From: Halioglobus sp.
GTDB lineage: Bacteria; Pseudomonadota; Gammaproteobacteria; Pseudomonadales; Halieaceae
DNA: 64,000 bases
Direction: 5' to 3'
Assembly (NCBI GenBank): GCA_002699145.1
Contig: PABK01000008.1
Span: forward strand, 93,465 to 157,464
Numbering within the stretch: position 1 is the stretch's first letter; every line of letters begins with the position of its first letter. Shown piece by piece: positions 16,764-27,789 of this stretch. A program made the position numbers and the translations under genes. The notes under the pieces were generated by a model. That model did not search any database, was not told the DNA's origin, and saw nothing but the letters and a program-made list of their open reading frames with translations.

Positions 16764-19700
16764 ATGAACATCGGTGAGTATTCGGTCAGCAACCCGGTCA
16801 TATCCTGGCTGCTGGTAGTGATTATGGTAGGCGGCGGTCTCATCGCCTACGAGCAGATGGGAAAACTCGAGGACCCCGCGTTCACCATCAAGTCGGCGAA
16901 GATCCTCACCCGCTACCCCGGCGCCACCGCCCGCGAGGTGCAGGAGGAACTGACCTACCACCTGGAAGACGCGATCCAGAAGATGCCGCAGATCAAGCGC
17001 ATCAAGATGTCCGTGTCGCGCCCGGGACTGTCCGATATCCTCATCGACTTCAAGGACGAGTACAAGGCGGCGGACCTGCCCAACATCTTCGATGAACTGC
17101 GGCGCAAGATCACCGATGTCAAACCGGATTTGCCGCCCGGCGCGCTGGCGCCGGTGGTGCTGGACGATTTCGGCGACGTCTATGGCATTTACCTGGTATT
17201 GACCGGCGAGGGCTACAGCTGGCGCGATCTCTACGACACCGCGGACGCGGTGAAGAAGGAGCTGGTGCTGGTCGACGGCGTGCGCAAGGTGGTCATCCAG
17301 GGCGAACAGCGCGAGGTGGTGTACCTGGATATCTCGCGCAGCAAGGTCGCGGAACTGGGCCTGGACCTGGCCGACGTCGCCAGGGTGATCGGCTCGCAGA
17401 ACGTCGTGGTCGACGCCGGCAGCATCCCCGTCGGCGACGACTACATCCGCATGAGCCCCACCGGTGATTTCCGCTCCGTACAGGAGATCGGCGACGTCCT
17501 GATCAGCTCCACCGACAGGAAGCTGATACGCCTGAGCGACTTCGCCACCATCACCCGCGCCTACGAGGAAGTGCCGGCCAAGATCTACTACGTCAACGGC
17601 AAACCCGGCCTGAGCATCGGTATATCCATGCTCGGTGGCGAGAACGTGGTGGAAGTCGGTCGCAATGTGTCGGCCAAGCTGGACGAACTGCTGCCGGTGA
17701 TCCCCATCGGCATGCAACTGGAATCTGTCTACGACCAGCCGCTGGAGGTCGAGAACTCGGTCAGCGGTTTCCTGGTCAGCGTGGGCCAGGCGGTGGCGAT
17801 CGTACTCATCGTCCTGCTCGCCTTCATGGGGCTGCGCACCGGTATTGTCATCGGCGCGGTACTGCTCATCACGGTCGCCGGCACCCTGTTCATCATGAAC
17901 ATCTTCGGCATCGAACTGCAGCGCATCTCCCTGGGCGCCCTGGTCATCGCCCTGGGCATGCTGGTGGATAACGCCATCGTGGTCGCCGAGGGCATGCTGG
18001 TACGCATGGAATCCGGCATGAAGGCGATGCAGGCCGCCGGCGAGGCGGTGGGGAAAACCATCTGGGCATTGCTCGGCGGCACGGTTATCGGCATTCTCGC
18101 CTTCTCCGCCATCGGCCTGTCGCCGGACAACACCGGCGAGTTCGCCAGTTCACTGTTCTACGTCATCCTCATCTCCCTGGCGCTGAGCTGGGTCACCGCT
18201 ATCAGCACCACACCCCTGCTCTGCGCGCTGCTGTTGAAGACCAGCGAAGGTGACAGCGGCGACAGCAAGGATCCTTACGCCGGGCGCCTGTTCCAGGGCT
18301 ATCGCGGTCTCGTCGGCTGGGCCATCGATCACCGCTGGGTGACCCTGGGCACGGTGGTGGGCCTGTTCGTCATCTCCGTGATTGGGTTCGGCTCGGTGAA
18401 AAGCGGCTTCTTCCCCGATTCCAACACGCCGATCTTTTTCGTCGACGTGTGGGAGCCGGAGGGCGCCGACATTCGCACCACGCGCGAGGACACACTGCGC
18501 GTCAGCCAGTTCCTGCGCGAGCAGCCGGGCGTGGTGCAGACTACCTCGGTGATCGGGGGGCCGCACCAGCGTTTCACCCTGGTCTACGACGCCAGGGAAC
18601 CCACGCCGACCTACGGCCAGATCATCGTGCGTACCGAGCAGCGCGACCAGATACCCGCGGTCACCGAGGCGGTGCGCGAGTACATGGCGCAGCAGATGCC
18701 CTGGACCGATCCCATCATCAAGCCCCTGCGCATCGGGCCCGGTCGCGACTCCCGCATCGAGGCGCGTTTTTCCGGACCGGACCCGGCCGTGCTGCGCCGG
18801 CTCTCCGCCAAGGCAGAGGCCATCATGCGCGCCGATGCCGACGCCACGGATGTGCGCAATGACTGGCGTGCGCCGATGAAAGTCGTCACCCCCGTATTCA
18901 ACGAACAGGTTGCGCGGCAGCTCGGCGTCGACCGCGAGGCCCTGGGTGACGCGCTCAAGTACGCCTTCGACGGTCTGCAGGTAGGTACCTACCGCGACGG
19001 CAACCGGCTGCTGCCGATCCGCCTGCGCGCGCCCGCCGACGAACGCGGCAGCCTCGACGACGTGCGCGACATCCAGGTGTGGAGCCCCATCCTGCGGCGT
19101 TCCGTCCCTGTCTCGCAGGTGGTCTCGGGCTACCAGACGACCTGGGAGAACACCGTTATCCGCGGGCGCAATCGCATCCAGACCATCATCGCCTCCTGCA
19201 ACCCCCTGCACGGGCTGGCGGCGCCGCTGCTGGAGCGCCTGCGCCCGCAGATCGAAGCGATAGAACTGCCCCCGGGCTACCACCTGGAATGGGGTGGCGA
19301 GTACGAGGATTCCGTCAATGCGCAGGCGGGGCTCGCCACGTCGCTGCCGGTGGGCTTCCTGCTCATGATACTCACCAGCATCTTCCTCTTCGGCAAGCTG
19401 CGCCAACCGCTGATCATCTGGCTCACCGTGCCACTGGCCATTGTCGGCATTACCGCCGGCTTGCTGTCCATTGACGGGGCCTTCGACTTCATGTCCCTGC
19501 TGGGCGCCCTGTCGCTGATCGGCCTGCTGATCAAGAACGCCATCGTGCTCATCGAGGAAATAGACCAGCAGATCGAGAGCGGCGACAAACCGCCCTACGA
19601 CGCGCTACTGGACTCCTGCGTCAGCCGTATGCGGCCGGTCATGCTCGCCGCGACCACCACCATACTGGGCCTGATTCCGCTGCTCAGCGACGTGTTCTTC

Positions 19701-19838
19701 GTCAACATGTCGGTCACCATCATGGCCGGCCTGGGCTTCGCCAGCATCCTCACCCTGGTGGTGGTGCCGACGCTGTACGCGGTGATGTTCAAGATACAGA
19801 AAGATGAAGCTGCGGGCAGCGCAACAACGGTCACCTGA
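16764..19838 (+). CDS. RND efflux permease (AcrB/MexF-like superfamily)
   Basis: A 1024-residue proton-driven inner-membrane pump of the HAE-RND type. It has the expected duplicated organisation: TM1 (SNPVISWLLVVIMVGGGLI), a large periplasmic loop, TM2-6 with the proton-relay motif GMLVDNAIVVAEG, a second large loop, then TM8-12 including LLIKNAIVLIEEID. It exports hydrophobic drugs, solvents or metabolites; the substrate cannot be read from the sequence. It is co-transcribed with the lipoprotein adaptor. The first residues (NIGEYSVSNPVI) are like the MexK/TriC-type subgroup rather than AcrB. Confidence 0.93.
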   Translation: MNIGEYSVSNPVISWLLVVIMVGGGLIAYEQMGKLEDPAFTIKSAKILTRYPGATAREVQEELTYHLEDAIQKMPQIKRIKMSVSRPGLSDILIDFKDEYKAADLPNIFDELRRKITDVKPDLPPGALAPVVLDDFGDVYGIYLVLTGEGYSWRDLYDTADAVKKELVLVDGVRKVVIQGEQREVVYLDISRSKVAELGLDLADVARVIGSQNVVVDAGSIPVGDDYIRMSPTGDFRSVQEIGDVLISSTDRKLIRLSDFATITRAYEEVPAKIYYVNGKPGLSIGISMLGGENVVEVGRNVSAKLDELLPVIPIGMQLESVYDQPLEVENSVSGFLVSVGQAVAIVLIVLLAFMGLRTGIVIGAVLLITVAGTLFIMNIFGIELQRISLGALVIALGMLVDNAIVVAEGMLVRMESGMKAMQAAGEAVGKTIWALLGGTVIGILAFSAIGLSPDNTGEFASSLFYVILISLALSWVTAISTTPLLCALLLKTSEGDSGDSKDPYAGRLFQGYRGLVGWAIDHRWVTLGTVVGLFVISVIGFGSVKSGFFPDSNTPIFFVDVWEPEGADIRTTREDTLRVSQFLREQPGVVQTTSVIGGPHQRFTLVYDAREPTPTYGQIIVRTEQRDQIPAVTEAVREYMAQQMPWTDPIIKPLRIGPGRDSRIEARFSGPDPAVLRRLSAKAEAIMRADADATDVRNDWRAPMKVVTPVFNEQVARQLGVDREALGDALKYAFDGLQVGTYRDGNRLLPIRLRAPADERGSLDDVRDIQVWSPILRRSVPVSQVVSGYQTTWENTVIRGRNRIQTIIASCNPLHGLAAPLLERLRPQIEAIELPPGYHLEWGGEYEDSVNAQAGLATSLPVGFLLMILTSIFLFGKLRQPLIIWLTVPLAIVGITAGLLSIDGAFDFMSLLGALSLIGLLIKNAIVLIEEIDQQIESGDKPPYDALLDSCVSRMRPVMLAATTTILGLIPLLSDVFFVNMSVTIMAGLGFASILTLVVVPTLYAVMFKIQKDEAAGSATTVT

Positions 19839-19943
19839 GACTGCTACCGTGGCAGTGAACACCCGTGAATCAGCCCCTTCTCGGCGCGCTGCGCAGGTGG
19901 GCTGACACAACCACCACCAAGCAACCAGGAAAGGAAACCCGTC

Positions 19944-21200
19944 ATGCTGGAAGCCACCAACCGTTTCTTCAACAACGCCGCGGACCACCTCGAACTCGAC
20001 GAACGCCTGCGCACCATTCTCAGCACGCCGCGGCGTGTGGTGCGCGTGGAGATCGTTACCGAGAGCGACAGCGGCGAGCTGATGCACCACCTGGGCTACC
20101 GCGTGCAGCACAACCAGGCGCGCGGACCGATGAAGGGCGGCCTGCGCTTCCACCCGGATATGGACGAGGATCACGCGGCCAGCCTGGCCAGCCTGATGAC
20201 CTGGAAAACCGCCGTCGTCGATGTGCCCTACGGCGGCGCGAAAGGCGGTATCAATTGCGATCCCTCCAAACTCAGCGAGGCGGAATTGCACCGCATCACC
20301 ACCACCTTCGTCAGCCTGGTGCGCGAGGTCATCGGGCCGACCATCGACATTCCCGCGCCGGATGTCAACACCAACGCGACGATCATGTCCTGGATCATGG
20401 ATGAATACTCCAAGTTCTACGGCTTCAGCCCCGGCGTGGTGACCGGCAAACCGGTGGACCTGTTCGGCTCACTGGGCCGCGAGGAGGCGACCGGCCGCGG
20501 TGTGATGTACGCGCTGGAGGAATGCCTGAAGGAGAGCGGTCGAGAACTGTCAGACGTCAGCGTGGCCATACAGGGCTTCGGCAACGTGGGCAGCCATGCC
20601 GCCCGGCTCATTCACGAGCGCGGCGGCAAGATCGTCGCCGTCTCGGACATCAGCGGGGGACTGCGCAATGACAATGGCCTGGATATACCCGCCCTGCTCG
20701 ACTGGGTGGCCAGGAACAAGGTCGTCGAGGGTTTTCCCGGCGGCGACAAGGTCGACGGCGCAGCGGTGCTCACCGGCAAGTGCGACGTGCTGATTCCCGC
20801 GGCGCTGGAAGCTGCGGTCACCGCGGACAATGTGGCGGATGTGCAGGCGGAGATCGTGGTGGAAGCGGCCAATGGCCCGCTGACGCCGGATGCGCACGAG
20901 ATACTGGTGGGGCGCGGCGTTACCGTAATCCCGGATATCCTCGCCAACGCCGGCGGTGTCACGGTGAGCTACTTCGAGTGGAGCCAGAACATCCAGCAGT
21001 TCCAGTGGGAGGAAGCCCGCGTGATCGAGGAACTCGAGCGCAAGATGCGCCGCGCCTACCAGTCGGTGGCGACGCTGGCGCGGGACGAGGGCGTCGACCA
21101 GCGCACCGCGGCCTTTGTCCTGGCCATCAAGCGCGTCGCGCGCGCCGCCTCCATGCGCCAGGCCATATCTCACCTGCTGCCGGCCAGCCTGAAAGGCTGA
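19944..21200 (+). CDS. gdhA: Glutamate dehydrogenase (Glu/Leu/Phe/Val dehydrogenase family)
   Basis: A 418-residue cytosolic enzyme for oxidative deamination of glutamate to 2-oxoglutarate and ammonia, or the reverse. The substrate domain carries GPMKGGLRFHP and MTWKTAVVDVPYGGAKGG with the catalytic lysine. The Rossmann domain carries the dinucleotide motif GFGNVGSHAA. The length fits the NAD-type hexameric class of about 410-430 residues. An AGGAAA site precedes the ATG. It stands alone after the RND operon and is convergent with aconitase, with only 30 bases between them. Use of NAD or NADP is not determined. Confidence 0.92.
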   Translation: MLEATNRFFNNAADHLELDERLRTILSTPRRVVRVEIVTESDSGELMHHLGYRVQHNQARGPMKGGLRFHPDMDEDHAASLASLMTWKTAVVDVPYGGAKGGINCDPSKLSEAELHRITTTFVSLVREVIGPTIDIPAPDVNTNATIMSWIMDEYSKFYGFSPGVVTGKPVDLFGSLGREEATGRGVMYALEECLKESGRELSDVSVAIQGFGNVGSHAARLIHERGGKIVAVSDISGGLRNDNGLDIPALLDWVARNKVVEGFPGGDKVDGAAVLTGKCDVLIPAALEAAVTADNVADVQAEIVVEAANGPLTPDAHEILVGRGVTVIPDILANAGGVTVSYFEWSQNIQQFQWEEARVIEELERKMRRAYQSVATLARDEGVDQRTAAFVLAIKRVARAASMRQAISHLLPASLKG

Positions 21201-21230
21201 GCCGGCGCAAACTGCCGGTGGCGCAGCGAC

Positions 21231-23954
<2,724 letters not shown>

Positions 23955-24051
23955 AGCGAGGTCTCTTGCAGTAAATACCAATTGTGGCGGCGCGGCGGCC
24001 CCGCGCCGACTATGCTGGTAACTATAGCAGTCCTGAGAGGAGGAACAGAGC

Positions 24052-25428
24052 ATGCGCGAGGTGTCGGACAGCCTGGGGGTCGTGGAAGTACCGGACGAGG
24101 CCCTGTACGGCGCCCAGACCCAGCGCGCCGTGGACAATTTCACCATCAGCCACCGCCGCATGCCGGAGAGGTTCATACGCAACCTCGCCCGCCTCAAGGC
24201 CGCCGCGGCCCGCGCCAACCGCCACTGCCGGGCGCTGGACGAACAGCGCGCCGAGGCCATCGAGCAGGCCGCGCTGAGCGTGGCCGCCGGCGCTCACCCG
24301 GAGCAGTTTCCCGTGCCGGTGCTGCAAACCGGTTCCGGCACCAGCAGCAACATGAACATGAACGAGGTGCTGGCGCGGCTCGCCGGCGCCACCTGCCCGC
24401 TCGAGGTGCATCCCAACGACCATGTGAATTGCAGCCAGAGCAGCAACGACGTCATTCCCAGCTGCATCCAGATCTGCGCCCTGGAGCAGGTGCAGCACGA
24501 GTTACTGCCGGCGCTTGAGCGACTGGAGGCGGTTATCCGCAAGCGCGCCGCCGAACTGTCCGGCGTGGTCAAGACCGGCCGCACCCACCTCATGGATGCC
24601 ATGCCGCTGAGCATGGGACAGGAACTGCAGGCCTGGGCCGCGCAACTGGCCGAGTGCGGGCAGCGATTGCGCGAATGCGCGCCGCGCCTGGCGCAGTTGC
24701 CCATCGGCGGCTCGGCGGTGGGCACCGGGGTCAACGTCCCCGCGGGTTTCGCGGCCAGGGTGGCGCAGGAGCTGGGCGCGCTCACCGGCGTCGACTTCAG
24801 CCTTGCCGACAGCGCGTTCGCGCGCATGGCCGGGCAGGACGTGGCGCTGGAGTGTTCCTCGCACCTGCGCGCGACAGCGGTGGTGCACACCAAAATCGCC
24901 AACGACCTGCGCTGGATGTCCTCCGGCCCCCTGGCGGGACTGGCGGAAATCGAGTTGGAGGCCCTGCAGCCGGGCTCTTCCATCATGCCGGGCAAGGTCA
25001 ACCCGGTGCTGCCGGAGGCGGTACTGATGGCCGCGGCCCAGGTGCTGGGTAACGACGGCAGTATCGCGCTGGCGGCCCAGTCCGGGAACTTCCAGCTCAA
25101 CGTGATGCTGCCGCTGATCGCCGACAAGCTGCTCGACTCGCTGCAGCTGGTCGCCGGCGCCTGCGGCGCGCTGGAGCGCACCATCGGCGGCTTCAGCGTG
25201 AATACGCGGCGCCTGGAGGAGACGCTGGCGGCGAATCCCATACTGGTCACGGCGCTGAACCGCCACATCGGCTACGAGCAGGCTGCGCACATCGCCAAGC
25301 GCTGTTTCGCCGAACGGCGCCCGGTACTGGACGTCGCCGCGGAGGAAACCGGGCTGCCGCGGGAGGAACTGGCCGGCTTGCTGGATCCCCGCCGCCTAGC
25401 TCACCCGCAGGATCCGGCGGGCGGCTGA
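24052..25428 (+). CDS. fumC: Class II fumarate hydratase
   Basis: A 458-residue member of the fumarase/aspartase superfamily, catalysing reversible hydration of fumarate to malate without an iron-sulfur cluster. Conserved regions are [33 protein letters not shown] and the superfamily signature [24 protein letters not shown] precedes the ATG. Some positions ([19 protein letters not shown]) differ from textbook FumC, so an aspartase-like or related lyase activity is a lesser possibility. Its divergent neighbour acnA supports a TCA role. Confidence 0.88.
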   Translation: MREVSDSLGVVEVPDEALYGAQTQRAVDNFTISHRRMPERFIRNLARLKAAAARANRHCRALDEQRAEAIEQAALSVAAGAHPEQFPVPVLQTGSGTSSNMNMNEVLARLAGATCPLEVHPNDHVNCSQSSNDVIPSCIQICALEQVQHELLPALERLEAVIRKRAAELSGVVKTGRTHLMDAMPLSMGQELQAWAAQLAECGQRLRECAPRLAQLPIGGSAVGTGVNVPAGFAARVAQELGALTGVDFSLADSAFARMAGQDVALECSSHLRATAVVHTKIANDLRWMSSGPLAGLAEIELEALQPGSSIMPGKVNPVLPEAVLMAAAQVLGNDGSIALAAQSGNFQLNVMLPLIADKLLDSLQLVAGACGALERTIGGFSVNTRRLEETLAANPILVTALNRHIGYEQAAHIAKRCFAERRPVLDVAAEETGLPREELAGLLDPRRLAHPQDPAGG

Positions 25429-25605
25429 CTGCAAGCGTGGTCGCAACCAGTACACCGGCCGGCCGTGAATCCCATTGAGACAAACTCCCAGTCCGTCATC
25501 CCGCCTGGCACGGGAGTTGCACCGCTGTAGGCAGGGCTCGCGACATCCGCGCGGGCGCGACTGGACGTATTTCGCGGGCGCGCGCGTCCGCAGGGAGGAC
25601 TCGCT

Positions 25606-26340
25606 ATGTTGTTTGGCATCGACGAACTCAAGGGTATGAAACTGTCGGCATTGGACGGGGAAATCGGCAAGTGCATGGATTTCCTGTTCGACGACGAGCA
25701 CTGGGCGATCCGCTACATGGACGCCCGCGCGGGCAGCTGGCTGACCGGGCGCCGCGTGCTGATCTCGCCTATCTCACTGGGCGGTCCCGACTGGGACGCA
25801 GGCCAGTTGCCGGTGCGCCTGAGCCGCGAGCAGATCAAGGACAGTCCCGCACCGGCGCAGGACCAGCCTGTCTCGCGCGATTTCGAGCGCAGCTTCTTCA
25901 AGTTCTACGGCTACGGCTACTACTGGATGGGCGGCGCTACCTGGGGCGCAGGCCTGCTGCCCAGCGAACTGGAAAACCGGTACCTGGCGGAAACGGTGGA
26001 CGATGACAGCAAGGACAACCACCTTCGCTCGTTACAGGAGGTCACCCACTACAAGGTGATGGCTGGCGGGGAAAAAGTCGGCAGACTGGACAACCTGCTG
26101 GTCGACGCCGCCAGCTGGACCGCACCCTACGTCGTGGTGGATACCGGCAACTGGCTGGCGCACGAGCGCGTGGTACTGCCCAGTCGCTGGGTCGGGGATA
26201 TCTCCTGGGCGAAACGCGAGGTCGTGCTGCAAGTCGCCAGCCAGCAGGTAGAAGCCGCGCCGGCATTGCGCTCCGCCGCGCCGCTATCCAGGGACGACGA
26301 GTCGCGCTACCAGAACTACTTCGACAGCGCAGCCGCCTGA
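25606..26340 (+). CDS. PRC-barrel domain protein (two repeats)
   Basis: A 244-residue soluble protein with two PRC-barrel-like beta modules. The first covers about residues 8-75 (IGKCMDFLFDDEHWAIRYMDAR); the second covers about 150-215 (EKVGRLDNLLVDAASWTAPYVVVDTG). Between them is a Tyr/Gly-rich stretch (YGYGYYWMGGATWGAG). PRC barrels occur in photosynthetic reaction-centre H subunits, RimM and many uncharacterised stress proteins. An AGGGAGGA site precedes the ATG. There is no signal peptide. The function is unknown. Confidence 0.8.
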   Translation: MLFGIDELKGMKLSALDGEIGKCMDFLFDDEHWAIRYMDARAGSWLTGRRVLISPISLGGPDWDAGQLPVRLSREQIKDSPAPAQDQPVSRDFERSFFKFYGYGYYWMGGATWGAGLLPSELENRYLAETVDDDSKDNHLRSLQEVTHYKVMAGGEKVGRLDNLLVDAASWTAPYVVVDTGNWLAHERVVLPSRWVGDISWAKREVVLQVASQQVEAAPALRSAAPLSRDDESRYQNYFDSAAA

Positions 26341-26588
26341 GGCGAGGCCGCCCGGCCAAAGCGCAGCTCGCGCTGCCGCGCAAGCTCACAGGCGCGGCGG
26401 CGCGAGGCCCGGCGCTCGCTGCGGGTGCGCAGTACCGGGTCGCGCGTGAGCTGCCCCTCGCGCATCACCTCCAGCCAGCGCCGCGACTTGTAGCCGGCCG
26501 GGGAGTTTGTCGCGCTCGTCACCTGCCTGGCGCGGTTATGGCGCGCCGCGAGGTACCTGTCGATGGATTCTTCCAGTCTGGCCAACAT
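26316..26588 (-). CDS. Small basic protein of unknown function
   Basis: A 90-residue, Arg/Ala-rich protein with a predicted helical character (MLARLEESIDRYLAARHNRARQ...). Its ATG is preceded on its own strand by AGGAAGAGG at close spacing, the main support for it being real. It overlaps the end of the PRC-barrel gene by 25 bases tail to tail. No domain is recognised. Confidence 0.5.
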   Translation of the reverse strand: MLARLEESIDRYLAARHNRARQVTSATNSPAGYKSRRWLEVMREGQLTRDPVLRTRSERRASRRRACELARQRELRFGRAASPQAAALSK

Positions 26589-26784
26589 CGCCTCTTCCTG
26601 TTTGTTCAGTTGCTAGGAATAAAGCAACAATCGGGCCAGGCAGCCTGTCGCAGCACGACGCCGCGCGGAACGGCAAGCGCGAACGCCTCACATGCCTGCG
26701 CGACGCGGCAAAAACGATTTCGCTCGAGCAGGCCGCAGGCAGCATGCGCCAGTACAGCTCTACCGCCCGGGTCCTGGCGTGGTG

Positions 26785-27111
26785 TTATTCCCCGCGGAGT
26801 CGCGCCACATGTTTCTCCACCAGTTCGAGATAGCGCGGCGTCTCGCCGATATCCTCGAAAATGGGGTCGCCCTCCTCGTCGCGGGCTATCACACGCTCGC
26901 CCTGCACGTAGGGGAAGCTGGCGACCACCTCATCCAGCGCCGCGTGCAACAGCTCGGCGATGAACTGCTCGGCACTGCGCCGCGGGTACATCTCGACCAG
27001 CGCCTCGATCTTGGCCGCGTCCTGCAGCGGCAGGCAGACACGGTAGCGCTCCCCGGCCGGGCCCGCCGCCGCGTCCCGGGCCCACATGGCCACGAGTTCA
27101 TCAAACTTCAT
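26785..27111 (-). CDS. Conserved small protein of unknown function
   Basis: A 108-residue acidic soluble protein: an N-terminal helix (FDELVAMWARDA), a segment resembling ribbon-helix-helix-type helices (KIEALVEMYPRRSAEQFIAELLHAALDEV) and a conserved-looking tail with DEEGDPIFEDIG and TPRYLELVEKH. Similar proteins in pseudomonads and relatives are sometimes labelled pilin assembly or type 1 pili tip components without experimental basis. An AGGAGTGAGGG stretch precedes the ATG. I do not assign a function. Confidence 0.7.
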   Translation of the reverse strand: MKFDELVAMWARDAAAGPAGERYRVCLPLQDAAKIEALVEMYPRRSAEQFIAELLHAALDEVVASFPYVQGERVIARDEEGDPIFEDIGETPRYLELVEKHVARLRGE

Positions 27112-27130
27112 TCGCCCTCACTCCTGTCTC

Positions 27131-27160
27131 CCGTGTACCGGGCCACCGTGTACCGGGACA
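27131..27160. repeat. 15-bp tandem duplication
   Basis: Two adjacent 15-bp units, CCGTGTACCGGGCCA and CCGTGTACCGGGACA, differ at one position. They lie in the 144-base gap between the small conserved protein gene and dodecin. A CCGCCCC/GGGGCGG hairpin follows at about 27175-27200, 3' of dodecin on the minus strand. Confidence 0.75.
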
Positions 27161-27255
27161 CCGCCTGCCGAACCGCCCCATCACGTCAGTGGGGCGGCTG
27201 GCCCCGCCGGGTATTACGGTCCGGCAGGGTCAGCGCTGCCGCCGTACAACCCGGT

Positions 27256-27471
27256 TCAACTTCCCTCGATCCTGAAACCAAGCTTGAGCACCACCTGGAA
27301 GTGATCCACCTCCCCATCGACAATATGGCCGCGGGTCTCGACGACCTCGAACCACTCGAGCAGGTCGACTGACTTTGCCGTTTGCCGGATGGCGTTGCGG
27401 ATCGCATCGTCGATGCCCTCTTTCGAGGAACCCACGATTTCCACTTTCTTGTAGGTGTGATGATTTGACAC
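27256..27471 (-). CDS. Dodecin (flavin-binding dodecameric protein)
   Basis: A 71-residue dodecin, which forms a hollow 12-mer that stores or buffers flavins. The family pattern is clear: YKKVEIVGSSKEGIDDAI, the flavin-stacking Trp in LLEWFEV, then TRGHIVDGEVDHFQVVLKLGF. It starts with GTG, supported by AAGGAG seven bases upstream. It appears monocistronic, with a 318-base gap upstream. Confidence 0.93.
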   Translation of the reverse strand: MSNHHTYKKVEIVGSSKEGIDDAIRNAIRQTAKSVDLLEWFEVVETRGHIVDGEVDHFQVVLKLGFRIEGS

Positions 27472-27789
27472 TGGCTTGCTCCTTTTCTGTTCGGTTTAAC
27501 CGCTCGCCGCCGCGAGCTTCACTGCGACGACACGACAACGCCGCGCGACCCAGGGAACACCCGGGTACAGCGGCACCATCCAATGACATGCAGCACGATT
27601 CGTGCCACGCAAAAGCCGTGTGCATATCGACCCACGGCGCCCTGGCGACGGCCGGTCGCAGCGGCGCCGCGGAAGCAGCGTGCAAGTTGTACAAACCGTG
27701 TGTAAATCTTGCGCCGCTGCACGCTGCGCTACGCACTGCAATAAGCCCGCACACGGGCCGATGCCGTGCACACCCCACCCTTCGTACCG
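27472..27789. other. Gene-free stretch between dodecin and fadE
   Basis: This 318-base stretch lies upstream of dodecin and 3' of fadE, both on the minus strand. Short open frames on both strands lack ribosome sites and resemble nothing I know. A less GC-rich patch around 27680-27715 could hold the dodecin promoter, but I cannot place -35/-10 boxes. No clear fadE terminator is seen. Confidence 0.5.
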
